Part shown: piece by piece, positions 1 to 8,953 of the stretch
Position numbering within the stretch: the first letter of the stretch is position 1
Layout of the letters: the number at the start of each line of letters is the position of its first letter
Assembly (NCBI RefSeq): GCF_001020985.1
Contig: NZ_CP011542.1
Location: forward strand, 1,488,001-1,552,000
Direction: 5' to 3'
Source of the DNA: Corynebacterium mustelae
GTDB lineage: Bacteria > Actinomycetota > Actinomycetes > Mycobacteriales > Mycobacteriaceae
Length of the DNA: 64,000 nucleotides
The notes under the pieces: generated by a model
Told to the model about the DNA's origin: nothing
The model's database searches: none
Seen by the model: the letters and a program-made list of their open reading frames with translations, nothing else
Made by a program: the position numbers and the translations under genes

Positions 1-2
1 AT

Positions 3-1259
3 CAGCTGTTTGAGATCGCCACCAATCTCGACGCTGAGTCAAAAAAACAGGCGAAACAATTCTATACCCGCATAATCAAGACATTGGTGCGGTACGCGGT
101 TCCGATGATTCGGCTCGACCGTGAAACAGCCCAAGCAGGAATCGGGTCAATATTCGCCCAAGCGAATTCCATGGGCTTGCAAATGGATGTATTTGAATTG
201 CTTACGGCGGTGTTTGCCACCGAAGACCCCGATTTCCGCATGCAAGATGACTGGGCTCAAACCGATGCGGTGCTGCGGTCCCATCCGGCGCTTGATGGAA
301 TAGACCGAACGGACTTCCTCACCGCTGTCGCGTTGTATGTCACCGCGAAAAAAGGACGCGCCTCAGGGTTTAGGGAATCAGTTCTGCAACTAAGCCTCGC
401 GGAATACAAACCAGCTGCTGAGACCATGCGCACCGCTTTCCACGAAGCCGCGATTTTCATGTCCAGGCGCTGTATACTCACCACGGAACAAGTTCCGTAT
501 TCATCCCAGTTGATTCCACTCGCGGTGATGATCGCAGTCCTGGCAGAAGAACCACATATATTGGCGGAGCAAGCAGCGTGGGATCGAATCCACCGCTGGT
601 TCTGGTGTGGTGTGTTTGGGGAACTATACGGTTCACCAGCGTTGATGGTGCGCATAGGCACAGACGTTGACGAAGTAACAAAATGGGTGCGCGACTGGAA
701 CGGCTCGCAACAAGTACCACTGCCGCGATCGATATCGCAAGCCCGCTTTGTGGAATCCCGATTGCTATCAGCTGGCCCAAATTCCGGATTATATAAGGGC
801 ATCTATGCGCTGATTATGGGGCGTGGAGCTAAAGACTGGCGCACCGGAAAAGTTTTTGACAGCGATACTTTCACTGAGCAAGGTACCCACTTCCGCCGGA
901 TATTCCCCCGGACGTGGTGTGACGCCAACGGCATTGACGGGATATTGGCAGATTCTGTTCTTAACCGCACTCCCATGGGCAGGCGAACCAACGTTATGGT
1001 TGAAGAAGCTTCACCAGCACGCTACCTGTACCGGATTCAGTCAAAGAGCCTACTAGACGACGCCGAATTTGACGCAGTGCTAGAGTCCCATTTATTAGAC
1101 CCCAATCTTTTGCTTAAAGCCCAAGCATCAGAATTCTTCAATGATCGGCGCAAACGGATACTACGCATGATCGAAGAAGCAATGGGGGTTGCAGCCGTCC
1201 ATGATGTTGACGAAACTAACCTATATGCGGGAGAAGAAGGTCCGGGCGCTTTCGCTTGA
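3..1259 (+). CDS. DUF262-family protein, C-terminal 418 residues (5' end outside window)
   Basis: The frame is already open at base 3 and has no stop before 1259, so the N-terminus lies outside the window; a TTG at 84 is inside the protein rather than its start. The segment SMGLQMDVFELLTAVFA matches the N-x-x-G-x-x-L-x-x-FELL-x-A block of DUF262 proteins (GmrSD-type and related DNA-targeting enzymes). Around visible residue 295, FRRIFPRTW followed by SVLNRTPMGRRTN resembles the HHIFP...N...N block of the DUF1524/HNH-like half, but the usual second histidine is replaced by arginine. Family knowledge suggests a nucleotide-dependent nuclease or defence role; the decisive DGQQR-type motif would be upstream and cannot be seen, and the weakened HNH block makes activity uncertain. 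The next gene begins 41 nt downstream. Confidence 0.8.
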   Translation, partial: QLFEIATNLDAESKKQAKQFYTRIIKTLVRYAVPMIRLDRETAQAGIGSIFAQANSMGLQMDVFELLTAVFATEDPDFRMQDDWAQTDAVLRSHPALDGIDRTDFLTAVALYVTAKKGRASGFRESVLQLSLAEYKPAAETMRTAFHEAAIFMSRRCILTTEQVPYSSQLIPLAVMIAVLAEEPHILAEQAAWDRIHRWFWCGVFGELYGSPALMVRIGTDVDEVTKWVRDWNGSQQVPLPRSISQARFVESRLLSAGPNSGLYKGIYALIMGRGAKDWRTGKVFDSDTFTEQGTHFRRIFPRTWCDANGIDGILADSVLNRTPMGRRTNVMVEEASPARYLYRIQSKSLLDDAEFDAVLESHLLDPNLLLKAQASEFFNDRRKRILRMIEEAMGVAAVHDVDETNLYAGEEGPGAFA

Positions 1260-1300
1260 CCGGTAACACGAACGAAACGATCTAGGGAAAAGGATGCGCG

Positions 1301-2875
1301 GTGGCGTCGAAAAGCAGTGCAGCGGTTGCCGTAACGGCAGCACTCCTGTTGGGCGCTTGCACGGTGGAGAACCTAGCCGTCGTCCAAACCCGCACCAGCG
1401 AAGAAATCGCGGCACACGCCCATCCCAATCTGGACCTCAAAGACGCACTTAGCGCCAACCTCAACCGCCACGTGGCCCAACATTATCCGAAACATCCTGT
1501 TGTTCTTGACGGTGCCGAAAACGCTGGGATAGACGCCTCCCGCCACTTCTTTGACAGCTCCGAGACAGTCGTCGTTTCCGGAACGGACATTTCTGATCAA
1601 TTACGCGCCGCATCCATAGCCGTAGTAAGCCACGCACCGATGCTGACAATCCAAGACAGTAATCGGAATGCAGTACTCGCAGAGATCCACCGTCTCGGTG
1701 CCCGCTACGTACTAGTAGTTGGCGACACCAAACTCGCCGCAACCCAAGGGGAGCTCACCATCATCAAAGACCCAGGAACTGCGGAAGCTCTCGGTATGTT
1801 AACGGCTTTTTCTTTCAAGCCGAAAGGGATCACGTTCCCCCACGACGTTCCCCGCGCAGTAGCCGCACTCGGCGGCGAGCAAGCAACCTTGCTCCAACCC
1901 GGCTGGATACGCCCAACAACTACATCAACTCCGCAACCGGCGGTTCGATTGCAACCGTTTCCCGCACAATCACGTCGGGATGCTGATACCGCTCCCATTG
2001 TTCTCGCCTCTGCTCAATCCTCGGTTGCGGCTATCGCCACAGCACGCGCTTTCGGCGCTACGGTGCGCATCCTTGAACATCCGGATCCCCGGTTTAACGT
2101 TGAAACGATGCGGCACGTGACGGGGCTGTCGGATCAACCTGTGGTGGCGTTGGGCAGTCACTTTGGCAGTGCTGACCAACTGGCGCATCGGATAAAATTA
2201 CTGGACGCTACTGCTCAGTATCAGCCAGGGGAGGGCAAACGTGGTTTGGTTTTTCCCAAACGCATCGTGGTAACGGAAACCATTCGGTTGGCGGAGGCAC
2301 GGCCCGACGCACCACTGGATGTGCGCGAAAAAATTGCCCAATTAAAACGCCGTGAGGCAACGCACGGCCAAGTTTTTGATGGAATAATCTCACCCAGTTT
2401 TGTTCTTGATGCCACAGCAATGGCACCCCATGTGGTAGATGTATGGGTTGACGCGATATCTCAAGCTGGTGGCTACGCACTCATCATCCACCCGGAGCTT
2501 AACTCCGACCCTGGCTGGGCAGATATTTTAAAGAAACCTAACGTAGGTGTTGCACTGGAAAAACCTACAATCGAACAGTTTGAGGTTACGCAAAACTGGC
2601 TAGCTACTATGGTTCGCAACGAAGGACTACCGCAGAAGATTTTGCTTGTAGATCAAGTGGATTTTTCTCCCGCGCAGTGCCCTGCACCCGCCGATGAGTT
2701 GGCAGTCGTGTGGCAAACACGCGTCACCAACCCCGACCGTTATCATGCTGTCATGGCGAATCTTCCGGTTGGAATCTATCCGGGCTTGAGCTTGGAAAAG
2801 GACGATCCTGCTACCGCTGGAACGGTCAAAGAGCTAAACCCCCGTCCGGTTGTGCTCAATCGATATGATGATTAG
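1301..2875 (+). CDS. lipoprotein with cell-wall-binding-repeat-2-like region
   Basis: This 524-residue exported protein has a GTG start with AAAGGA 6-11 nt upstream. Its N-terminus is a short signal peptide ending in a lipobox LLLGAC, with the lipidated cysteine at residue 20. Residues about 85-150 (VVVSGTDISDQLRAASIAVV, then a segment ending RYVLVVGD) look like a CWB2 repeat, in which a sugar-polymer-binding Rossmann-like unit carries a xxxSGxxxxDALAAAxLA pattern, and a second similar stretch follows near 230-290. The C-terminal half (GYALIIHPELNSDPGWADIL and onward) resembles a TIM-barrel-like hydrolase region but carries no motif I can name. It probably sits on the outer face of the membrane. 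The function is unknown. A CGTCGAAAAGC word overlaps the first codons. Confidence 0.7.
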   Translation: MASKSSAAVAVTAALLLGACTVENLAVVQTRTSEEIAAHAHPNLDLKDALSANLNRHVAQHYPKHPVVLDGAENAGIDASRHFFDSSETVVVSGTDISDQLRAASIAVVSHAPMLTIQDSNRNAVLAEIHRLGARYVLVVGDTKLAATQGELTIIKDPGTAEALGMLTAFSFKPKGITFPHDVPRAVAALGGEQATLLQPGWIRPTTTSTPQPAVRLQPFPAQSRRDADTAPIVLASAQSSVAAIATARAFGATVRILEHPDPRFNVETMRHVTGLSDQPVVALGSHFGSADQLAHRIKLLDATAQYQPGEGKRGLVFPKRIVVTETIRLAEARPDAPLDVREKIAQLKRREATHGQVFDGIISPSFVLDATAMAPHVVDVWVDAISQAGGYALIIHPELNSDPGWADILKKPNVGVALEKPTIEQFEVTQNWLATMVRNEGLPQKILLVDQVDFSPAQCPAPADELAVVWQTRVTNPDRYHAVMANLPVGIYPGLSLEKDDPATAGTVKELNPRPVVLNRYDD

Positions 2876-3086
2876 TACCCCCGATGGTGGTTTGGTTTGT
2901 GGCGTCAAAAGATGGTTTGAACTGTATTTTTGATGAATTTCGCTACGCGGTAACTATTGTGCAGGCAAAACTGGACTAAACTCTTTAACCAGTCGCACGC
3001 CGCGAAGCCAGGTGTGGACACGGGTAGCATCGGCGCGGTCGTGTCGGTGTTACACGGACAACACGGTTTTTCCCAGGAGTTTCAAC

Positions 3087-4679
3087 GTGAGCCAGAATGG
3101 CCTTCCTGTAGTTCTCATTGCAGACAAACTCGCGCAGTCCACAGTCGACGCGCTCGGAGATAAGGTGGAGGTGCGCTGGGTAGACGGGCCAAACCGCTCC
3201 GAATTACTAAAAGCAGTGCCCGAAGCCGATGCGCTACTAGTCAGATCGGCAACAACCGTGGACCGCGAGGTTCTCGAAGCTGCACCAAAGCTCAAGATTG
3301 TTGGTCGAGCTGGTGTTGGATTAGACAACGTGGATATTGCCGCTGCAACCGAGCGCGGAGTCATGGTGGCTAACGCGCCAACCTCTAATATTCATTCCGC
3401 ATGCGAACATGCTATTTCCTTGTTGCTTTCTACTGCCCGGCAGATCCCTGCCGCAGACAAAACCCTTCGGGAGAAAACGTGGAAGCGGTCAGCATTTAAT
3501 GGGGTGGAAATTTTCGGAAAAACCATTGGCATCGTGGGGTTTGGCCACATCGGGCAACTTTTCGCCCAGCGGTTGGCCGCATTCGAAACCACCATCCTTG
3601 CGTTCGACCCCTATGCGAACCCGGCGCGTGCCGCCCAATTGGGTGTGGAGCTTACCGATCTTGACGATCTCATGTCGCGTTCCGATTTTGTGACGATCCA
3701 TTTGCCAAAGACCAAGGAAACCGCTGGCATGTTTGATGCTGAGCTGCTTGCCAAGGCAAAGAAGGGCCAAATTATCATTAATGCGGCGCGCGGCGGGCTT
3801 GTCGACGAGCAAGCGTTGGCGGACGCAATCACCGCGGGCCATATCCGGGGTGCTGGTTTTGACGTTTTTGAGACCGAGCCGTGCACGGATTCGCCGCTGT
3901 TTTCGCTGCCGGAAGTAGTAGTGACCCCACACCTGGGAGCATCTACCGTTGAGGCACAAGACCGGGCGGGCACCGATGTGGCTGCTTCGGTTCTTAAGGC
4001 ACTAGCTGGGGAATTTGTCGCCGACGCCGTCAATGTTTCCGGTGGTCGTGTGGGCGAAGAGGTTGCCCTGTGGTTGGAATTGGCCCGCAAACTCGGTTTG
4101 GTGGCTGGCCACATGTTGGGTAAGGCACCGGTTCGATTGGAAGTTGAAGCTCGGGGCGAATTGTCCACTGAGGATGTTGACGTTCTAGGTTTGTCTGCGG
4201 TGCGCGGTTTGTTCTCCGGGATTATTGATGAGCAAGTTACGTTCGTTAATGCTCCGTCGATAGCGGAGGAACGCGGCGTTAAGGTGGAGGTTTCTACCGC
4301 ACCGCAGTCAGTTTCGCACCGCTCGGTTTTGGACGTTACCGCCATTGCATCTGATGGCACGCGCATTTCCGTTATTGGTGCGTTGACTGGCTTAGATAAA
4401 GTCGAGAAGATCGTTCGGATTAATGGCCGTGGTATCGACCTTCGGGCTGCTGGCCGGAACTTGTTCTTCAACTATGCGGACGCACCAGGTGCACTGGGTG
4501 TAGTTGGTACGGCGTTAGGGGCTGCTGGCATTAACATTGTTGCTGCTGCTTTGACTCAGGAATCTGCTGGTGACGGTGCCGTGTTGATTCTGCGTGTTGA
4601 TAGTGAGGTTTCCCAAGAGTTACTGGAACAGATCGCGTCGGATCTCAAGGCGGAAGCTTTCCAATTGGATCTAGGGTAG
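3087..4679 (+). CDS. serA: D-3-phosphoglycerate dehydrogenase
   Basis: This enzyme catalyses the first step of serine biosynthesis, NAD-dependent oxidation of 3-phosphoglycerate. The GTG at 3087 is chosen because AGGAG lies 7 nt upstream and it gives 530 residues beginning MSQNGLPVV, the usual actinobacterial length; an earlier in-frame ATG at 3012 would add 25 residues unlike the family. Seen: the Rossmann motif [10 protein letters not shown] near residue 148, the catalytic [10 protein letters not shown] near 228, TPHLGAST with the catalytic histidine near 282, then the long actinobacterial intervening domain and a C-terminal ACT domain ([17 protein letters not shown], near 465), which in this family allows feedback by serine. 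A strong terminator follows directly. Confidence 0.97.
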   Translation: MSQNGLPVVLIADKLAQSTVDALGDKVEVRWVDGPNRSELLKAVPEADALLVRSATTVDREVLEAAPKLKIVGRAGVGLDNVDIAAATERGVMVANAPTSNIHSACEHAISLLLSTARQIPAADKTLREKTWKRSAFNGVEIFGKTIGIVGFGHIGQLFAQRLAAFETTILAFDPYANPARAAQLGVELTDLDDLMSRSDFVTIHLPKTKETAGMFDAELLAKAKKGQIIINAARGGLVDEQALADAITAGHIRGAGFDVFETEPCTDSPLFSLPEVVVTPHLGASTVEAQDRAGTDVAASVLKALAGEFVADAVNVSGGRVGEEVALWLELARKLGLVAGHMLGKAPVRLEVEARGELSTEDVDVLGLSAVRGLFSGIIDEQVTFVNAPSIAEERGVKVEVSTAPQSVSHRSVLDVTAIASDGTRISVIGALTGLDKVEKIVRINGRGIDLRAAGRNLFFNYADAPGALGVVGTALGAAGINIVAAALTQESAGDGAVLILRVDSEVSQELLEQIASDLKAEAFQLDLG

Positions 4680-4700
4680 TTCCTTTTAAAATAGCTGCGC

Positions 4701-4756
4701 AACGTTACCCCGCATTACTGCTATATCAGATGGTAATGTGGGGTAACGTTTTATTT
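4701..4756. terminator. bidirectional terminator between serA and the HxlR gene
   Basis: An 18-bp stem (AACGTTACCCCGCATTAC at 4701-4718 against its complement at 4733-4750, with one G-T pair) encloses a loop of about 14 nt and runs into TTTTATTTT. The right arm lies inside the last codons of the convergent HxlR gene, so the structure serves both strands. Confidence 0.85.
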
Positions 4757-5160
4757 TGCCGGTTGCCGGTAGTTTCAGTGCTGGCGCACTGGGAGAATTT
4801 AGTGTCGTATGCTGCTTGGGCTTGCATAACATCTGCTGCATATGTTTCAGCCCACTGTCTCAAGGCTGACAGGGGTTCGATTAATGTTTCACCCAAGTCT
4901 GTGAGTCGGTACTCCACCCGAACAGGGATTCCGGGGAATTCTTCACGGTTGACAATCCCGTCGCGTTCCAATGCCCGTAGAGTGTCAGTGAGTACTTTGG
5001 CGCTGATCCCGGTTAGTTCCTTCTTGATGTTGCCAAACCGGCGGGGGCCGGTTGCGAGGTAGATCACGATCATCGCCGTCCATTTGTTGGCTATTCGGGC
5101 AAGCGATGTGCGGGAGGGGCAATCGGCGAAAAACACATTCCATTGTGTGTCAGGCATCAT
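4726..5160 (-). CDS. HxlR-family winged-helix transcriptional regulator
   Basis: This is a 144-residue DNA-binding protein of the HxlR (MarR-like) class. Seen: the family's N-terminal cysteine in DCPSRTSLARIANKW, then a winged helix running through FGNIKKELTGISAKVLTDTL, the recognition-helix signature LRALERDGIVNRE, and the wing VRVEYRLTDLGETL, followed by an alpha-helical dimerisation tail. The gene is divergent from a SnoaL-like gene 108 bp away, and that gap holds two inverted repeats likely to be its operators. HxlR proteins often sense reactive electrophiles or oxidants through the conserved cysteine; whether this one does is inference. The stop lies within the serA terminator. Confidence 0.9.
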   Translation of the reverse strand: MMPDTQWNVFFADCPSRTSLARIANKWTAMIVIYLATGPRRFGNIKKELTGISAKVLTDTLRALERDGIVNREEFPGIPVRVEYRLTDLGETLIEPLSALRQWAETYAADVMQAQAAYDTKFSQCASTETTGNRQNKTLPHITI

Positions 5161-5176
5161 AGTGTCCTTGGGTCAT

Positions 5177-5194
5177 AGTTACCTTGAAGTAACT
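5177..5194. promoter_or_regulatory. inverted-repeat operator AGTTAC-N6-GTAACT
   Basis: A perfect 6-bp inverted repeat with a 6-nt spacer lies 17 bp from the HxlR start. Size and position fit an HxlR-type autoregulatory operator. Confidence 0.6.
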
Positions 5195-5207
5195 GTGGGG
5201 TTGTGTG

Positions 5208-5221
5208 TAACCATTGGGTTA
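5208..5221. promoter_or_regulatory. second inverted repeat TAACC-N4-GGTTA
   Basis: A perfect 5-bp inverted repeat lies 29 bp centre to centre from the first operator and 48 bp before the SnoaL-like start. It shares the GTAAC/GTTA core and may be a second HxlR site. Confidence 0.45.
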
Positions 5222-5268
5222 TCAGCACAGTTCATATTGGTTTTTCGATATGCAAGGAAGGCAACCAC

Positions 5269-5685
5269 ATGTCACAGCAATCTCATCAACCACGTTTGAT
5301 TGTAGAAGAGTACTTTGCTGCGTTGGCTAACGGCAGAATCGCTGACGCACTAAGCTTTTTAGATCCACAGGTGCGGTGGCACCAACCGGGCAACAACCAG
5401 TTCTCGGGTAGCTATGTGGGTGTCGATAATGTTGTTGCGCATATTCAAAAGATGATGGAATTTTCCCAAGGGACATTGACGGTGCAGCCAACCGATGTGC
5501 CGATGGTGAATGAACAAGTGGTTGCGGTTCCGGTTAGGTTTACCGGTACGCGGGTGACTGATGCGGGGGAGACGATAGAGATGGATCAAAGTGGGATTGA
5601 TCTGTTGACGGTCAATGGTGGTCGCATCGTGGAAGTGCGATTGTTTTCGCAGGATAATGCTGCCGAGGATAGATTTCTTGGGTAG
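5269..5685 (+). CDS. SnoaL-like (NTF2-fold) protein
   Basis: This 138-residue single-domain protein of the SnoaL/limonene-epoxide-hydrolase-like fold begins MSQQSHQPRLIVEEYFAALANG. The typical opening helix is followed by FLDPQVRWHQPGNNQFSGSY, where the WHQPG segment is common in carotenoid- and polyketide-type members, and later by IVEVRLFSQD. The start at 5269 has AAGGAAGG about 8 nt upstream; a longer frame from 5203 lacks such a site. The divergent HxlR gene and its operators suggest induction by a small molecule which this protein may bind or modify. Substrate is not predictable. Confidence 0.85.
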   Translation: MSQQSHQPRLIVEEYFAALANGRIADALSFLDPQVRWHQPGNNQFSGSYVGVDNVVAHIQKMMEFSQGTLTVQPTDVPMVNEQVVAVPVRFTGTRVTDAGETIEMDQSGIDLLTVNGGRIVEVRLFSQDNAAEDRFLG

Positions 5686-5959
5686 AAAACTGACTTCCTT
5701 ATAGTCTGGCTTGGCCCGGTTTCGCCAGTTCGACGCAGCTGGGACAAGGATTGACGCAGTGGTTGGTTGGGGCCAATCTGGCCGATTCTTGCTCCCCCGA
5801 ATGTGGGGGCATTGGTGGGGGATTCGGGAAAAAGATTGCTGTTTCTTTAATTATTTCGGAGTCAAACTTACGATAGGGATTGAGAGCATTAAATCCCGCA
5901 GGTGTGTGGTTTGATGGTGTGGGCGCCGCCCACCTGCCCAACGTGTAAGGAGGGTAGTT

Positions 5960-6679
5960 ATGTCTACCAAACCGGTACTGAGTCTGGAAAACGTGAGTAT
6001 TTCGGTAGGGGATAGGGAAATCTGCCATGATGTGTCACTGACGATTAACGAGGGCGAATGCCATGTTTTGATCGGGCCGAATGGGTCAGGTAAATCGTCA
6101 TTGCTATGCGGTTTGATGGGAATTAAACCGTTTGAAATTACAGGAGGGAAAGCCCTATTGGGCTCAACTGACTTGGCGGGACTTTCAGTGGATGAGCGGG
6201 CCCGGTGTGGGTTGGGGCTAGCATTTCAGCGCCCACCATCGATTCCGGGGGTTTCCGTGCGTCGATTAGCGCAGGCGATAGGGGCAACAAGCCGGTTGGA
6301 TGCCACTGCCAGCCAGCTTGGAGTGGAGTATCTTATCGACCGTGACGTGAACTGTGGTTTTTCTGGTGGTGAGGTAAAACGCTGGGAAGTGGCCAAGTTA
6401 GGACTTCATGATCCCACGATGTGTTTATTGGACGAACCAGAATCTGGTGTTGATTTGCAGCAAGTTAATGTGGTCAGTTCCGCTATTAATCATTTGTTGC
6501 ATACCCCTACCAGTACGGGGGAGAAACGAGCGGTACTGGCCATTACGCACACTGGCTTCATTCTTGATGGGGTTGATGCGGTCATGGGGCATTTGATGGT
6601 TGATGGTCGGATAGTTGAATCGGCACCGCCACGTGAACTATTTGATCGCATTCGCAAAGACGGATACGTGGCAGCTTAA
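5960..6679 (+). CDS. SufC-like ABC ATPase
   Basis: This 239-residue soluble ATPase has Walker A GPNGSGKS near residue 38, the Q-loop FQRPPSIPGV, a signature FSGGEVKRWEVAKL and Walker B LLDEPESGVD, which is the SufC form, followed by an H-loop in THTGF. SufC proteins pair with SufB/SufD scaffolds in Fe-S cluster assembly and are not transporters. The partner gene follows after 41 bp. No sufS, sufU or sufR neighbours are present, so this is a stand-alone SufC-SufB type pair. The 274 bp upstream contain no convincing gene; a CCCGAAT...ATTCGGG inverted repeat is visible near 5797-5827. An AAGGAGG-like site sits 8 nt before the ATG. Confidence 0.9.
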   Translation: MSTKPVLSLENVSISVGDREICHDVSLTINEGECHVLIGPNGSGKSSLLCGLMGIKPFEITGGKALLGSTDLAGLSVDERARCGLGLAFQRPPSIPGVSVRRLAQAIGATSRLDATASQLGVEYLIDRDVNCGFSGGEVKRWEVAKLGLHDPTMCLLDEPESGVDLQQVNVVSSAINHLLHTPTSTGEKRAVLAITHTGFILDGVDAVMGHLMVDGRIVESAPPRELFDRIRKDGYVAA

Positions 6680-6720
6680 GCATGGAACGCTTGTGGGAAG
6701 ATATGTAGAGAGGATGATTA

Positions 6721-7878
6721 ATGATGAGCAATGGAATTGCTCCTACAGCTGCACCATTGATGGCGGCAGCGGAAAATGGGATCGGTCCGCTAAGTGTTAC
6801 TCCTGAGTTGTTAGCATCGATCGGTTGGGCGCCGGAAGAGCAACGCGCGGGGACAAGTATCGTAGTTGATCATCATTTTGGGTCTATGGTAACCAATGAC
6901 CCCAATGTGGTGGTTATGCCGTTAGCCCAGGCGCTCATTCAGTTGCCGTGGGTGCAGGAATTGATGTTTAGCCTTATCAGCCCAGATGAGGACGAGGTGT
7001 TGCGCCGGGCGTTTGAATCGACCCAAGAACCATTGGGTACATTTACGTGGGTTAAAGACGGCGCGCGGGTGACTATGCCAACCCAGTCGTTTACTGTTTT
7101 GACTAAGCCGCAGGAGCGGCAATTTGTGCATGACATCACGGTTATTGGAAAGAATGCCGTTGTTGATAGTGTTTCCGGTGCTGCGGTTGCGCCGGCGCTG
7201 ACGCATGCGACGCACGTATCGGTTTCGGAGACTTTCATCGGCGACGGGGCACAGGTTCGTTCCGTTGATGTTGACAGGTGGGGTGCCAACATGACTGTGC
7301 ACTCCTACGACCGCACGTCGATTGGCGAGGGCGCTAGCACTAGTTCGGTCTCTGTTGCGGTATCGGGATTGACAAAGCATCATTCGGATTCGGTAACGAC
7401 TGTGGGCAAGGACTCGTCGGTGACTAATCACGCCATCGTTTTTGCTCCTGACGGGACTACCCGCGAGATGGCGTCAACAGTGGTGTTGACCGGCCCCGGT
7501 GCTCAGGCAGAGCAGGTGGCTCGCATGGTTGCTGATGGTGGTGTGATTCGCAACCGTTCAACGCTTCGGGCGTTGGTCGCCGATGCCAAAGGTTTCTTGG
7601 AATGCGACGGCTTGATGCTCAAAGATGTTGGTCAGATCGAGTCGATTCCGGCCTTAGATGCCCAGGTGGCTCGGGCGCAGCTTTCGCATGAAGCGTCAGT
7701 AGGCATGATTGATGACGATAAACTCGACTATCTTCGCGCGATGGGACTGGCCGAGGACGACGCACGGGATTTGATAGTGCAAGGTTTCTTGAATCTAGAC
7801 GATCAGCGCATCCCAGCGTCGGTTCGATCCACTGTGGAGAATTTAGTGACGGCGGCCCGTGGCGCTGAGAAGATGTAG
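6721..7878 (+). CDS. SufB/SufD-like Fe-S assembly scaffold
   Basis: This 385-residue protein has the SufB/D right-handed beta-helix core (about residues 130-270, rich in V-x-D-S-V and SVDVDRWGANMTVHSYDRT) and the C-terminal helical domain. Near residue 300 it reads GFLECDGLML, where the cysteine aligns with the catalytic cysteine of SufB (QCDSML); downstream ARAQLSHEASVGMI matches SufB AQLEHEA. It therefore keeps the SufB scaffold cysteine although its length, 385, is closer to SufD. With the SufC-like gene just upstream it forms a minimal two-gene Suf set like those described as SmsCB. AGAGAGG lies 7 nt before the ATG. Confidence 0.85.
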   Translation: MMSNGIAPTAAPLMAAAENGIGPLSVTPELLASIGWAPEEQRAGTSIVVDHHFGSMVTNDPNVVVMPLAQALIQLPWVQELMFSLISPDEDEVLRRAFESTQEPLGTFTWVKDGARVTMPTQSFTVLTKPQERQFVHDITVIGKNAVVDSVSGAAVAPALTHATHVSVSETFIGDGAQVRSVDVDRWGANMTVHSYDRTSIGEGASTSSVSVAVSGLTKHHSDSVTTVGKDSSVTNHAIVFAPDGTTREMASTVVLTGPGAQAEQVARMVADGGVIRNRSTLRALVADAKGFLECDGLMLKDVGQIESIPALDAQVARAQLSHEASVGMIDDDKLDYLRAMGLAEDDARDLIVQGFLNLDDQRIPASVRSTVENLVTAARGAEKM

Positions 7879-7932
7879 CGGTTTGCTTGTCGACGCTGGT
7901 GGTTGTGGTTGGTTAGACCGATTGTTGCGGTT

Positions 7933-8799
7933 TTAAGTTGCGTCGTAGATTACACGCAGCATCGCCAATCGGTCTTCCAATGTTGCGGTAGGCGGGACGC
8001 ATACCTTTGCGCCTAAAAATGAAATCTCGCCTGCTGTTTTGGCCGCGGCAGAGATAGCCGTTGGATTAAGTAAAGACGCTGGTTCGTGAATCGAGCTGGG
8101 TAGGTGTCCGTCGCCCCAGGCTGGGCCATAACTTGTTTCGCGGTCTGATGCCCCGGAGAAGATCACTCCAGCTAATAATCCGCGATTTTGTGCAGCGGTG
8201 ATGTGTTCGATGGGGGTGTGCTCACTTCGGCCGTCTATGGCGGAACGACCCCAGTTAATCGATACTTGGACGCCTACTTTTTCAGCGACGGCTAGTTCTT
8301 CCTCGAGGCTTAAAAAACCTTTTTCCGGAGTGTGGTGCGGGGTTGCGGAGTCACAATGCTCAATGATGATTGTCTTATCGCCCCACTTTAGAATTTCTTT
8401 CATTGATTCTTCGAATGTTGCCGCATCGCAGTGGGCAGTGGGGGCGGAATGCACCGCGATGGTGGAAACATTCAACGTGGTGGCGATCTGGTAGATCTCC
8501 TTTGTGAAAGCTAGTGCACGTGCCCGGCCTTGCTCGCTGGGGCTGGCGAGGCCGAATATGTCGTCGGCCCAAACGTTAACCATCGTGCCGGGAATGGCGG
8601 TGATGATGGAGTCGGGGAACTTTGCGATGTGCGGGCTTAACCAGTTGCGAGTTTGGGGATCAGCGAGTTGGCCGGGGTAGGGGATTTCCAGGCCTGTGAT
8701 CCATTCTTGTCCAGCAAGTAATTCGTAGTATCGTTCCTGTTCTGCCAGGTTGGTAGGCATGGAGGCGTAAGCGCCAACGAGAAATGAGCGGGTGGTCAT
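7933..8799 (-). CDS. DUF4862 family TIM-barrel protein
   Basis: This 288-residue protein begins MTTRSFLVGAYASMP, the typical DUF4862 opening, and contains IIIEHCDSA near residue 150 and VSINWGRSAIDGRSEHTPIEH near 180, where His/Asp/Glu residues line the xylose-isomerase-like barrel. The ATG at 8799 is preferred because AAAGG lies 9 nt upstream; a TTG three codons earlier is possible. Enzymatic activity is not established for the family, though neighbours elsewhere suggest sugar or sugar-acid metabolism. The gene is convergent with the SufB-like gene and divergent from leuB. A 16-bp palindrome 39 bp upstream of the start may be its operator. Confidence 0.85.
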   Translation of the reverse strand: MTTRSFLVGAYASMPTNLAEQERYYELLAGQEWITGLEIPYPGQLADPQTRNWLSPHIAKFPDSIITAIPGTMVNVWADDIFGLASPSEQGRARALAFTKEIYQIATTLNVSTIAVHSAPTAHCDAATFEESMKEILKWGDKTIIIEHCDSATPHHTPEKGFLSLEEELAVAEKVGVQVSINWGRSAIDGRSEHTPIEHITAAQNRGLLAGVIFSGASDRETSYGPAWGDGHLPSSIHEPASLLNPTAISAAAKTAGEISFLGAKVCVPPTATLEDRLAMLRVIYDAT

Positions 8800-8837
8800 G
8801 AGAAGCAACCTTTCTGAATGAAAAGCCCAGCAAGATC

Positions 8838-8853
8838 CATCAGACGTCTGATG
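8838..8853. promoter_or_regulatory. 16-bp perfect palindrome CATCAGACGTCTGATG
   Basis: This exact palindrome sits in the divergent DUF4862/leuB intergenic region, nearer the DUF4862 start. Its size suits a dimeric regulator (GntR-like or similar), but no regulator gene adjoins it. Confidence 0.5.
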
Positions 8854-8926
8854 AATTCCATTGTAGGGCAGGTGGGGGTGCCAGGGTGCCTATTGGTGAT
8901 TGGGGTGCTAAACTTCACCAGGAGTT

Positions 8927-8938
8927 CACATAGTGAGA
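8927..8938 (+). promoter_or_regulatory. LtbR-type operator CACATAGTGAGA upstream of leuB
   Basis: The 12-mer matches the CA(T/C)ATAGTG(A/G)GA motif that I recall for the IclR regulator LtbR of C. glutamicum, and it lies 15 bp before the leuB ATG. The likely ltbR gene is present at 32.1-32.8 kb. Confidence 0.7.
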
Positions 8939-8953
8939 AAGGAATCCCGCATA

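Noticed and set aside
3012..3086. Upstream ATG extension of serA
   Set aside because: The added residues are unlike the family, and AGGAG is correctly placed for GTG 3087.
5711..5914. 67-codon frame upstream of the SufC-like gene
   Set aside because: No ribosome binding site, protein-unlike composition, and it covers the likely promoter region.
7915..7975. AGACCGATT/AATCGGTCT inverted repeat between convergent genes
   Set aside because: The spacer is 43 nt, the right arm is coding and no T-tract exists, so a terminator call is not supported.
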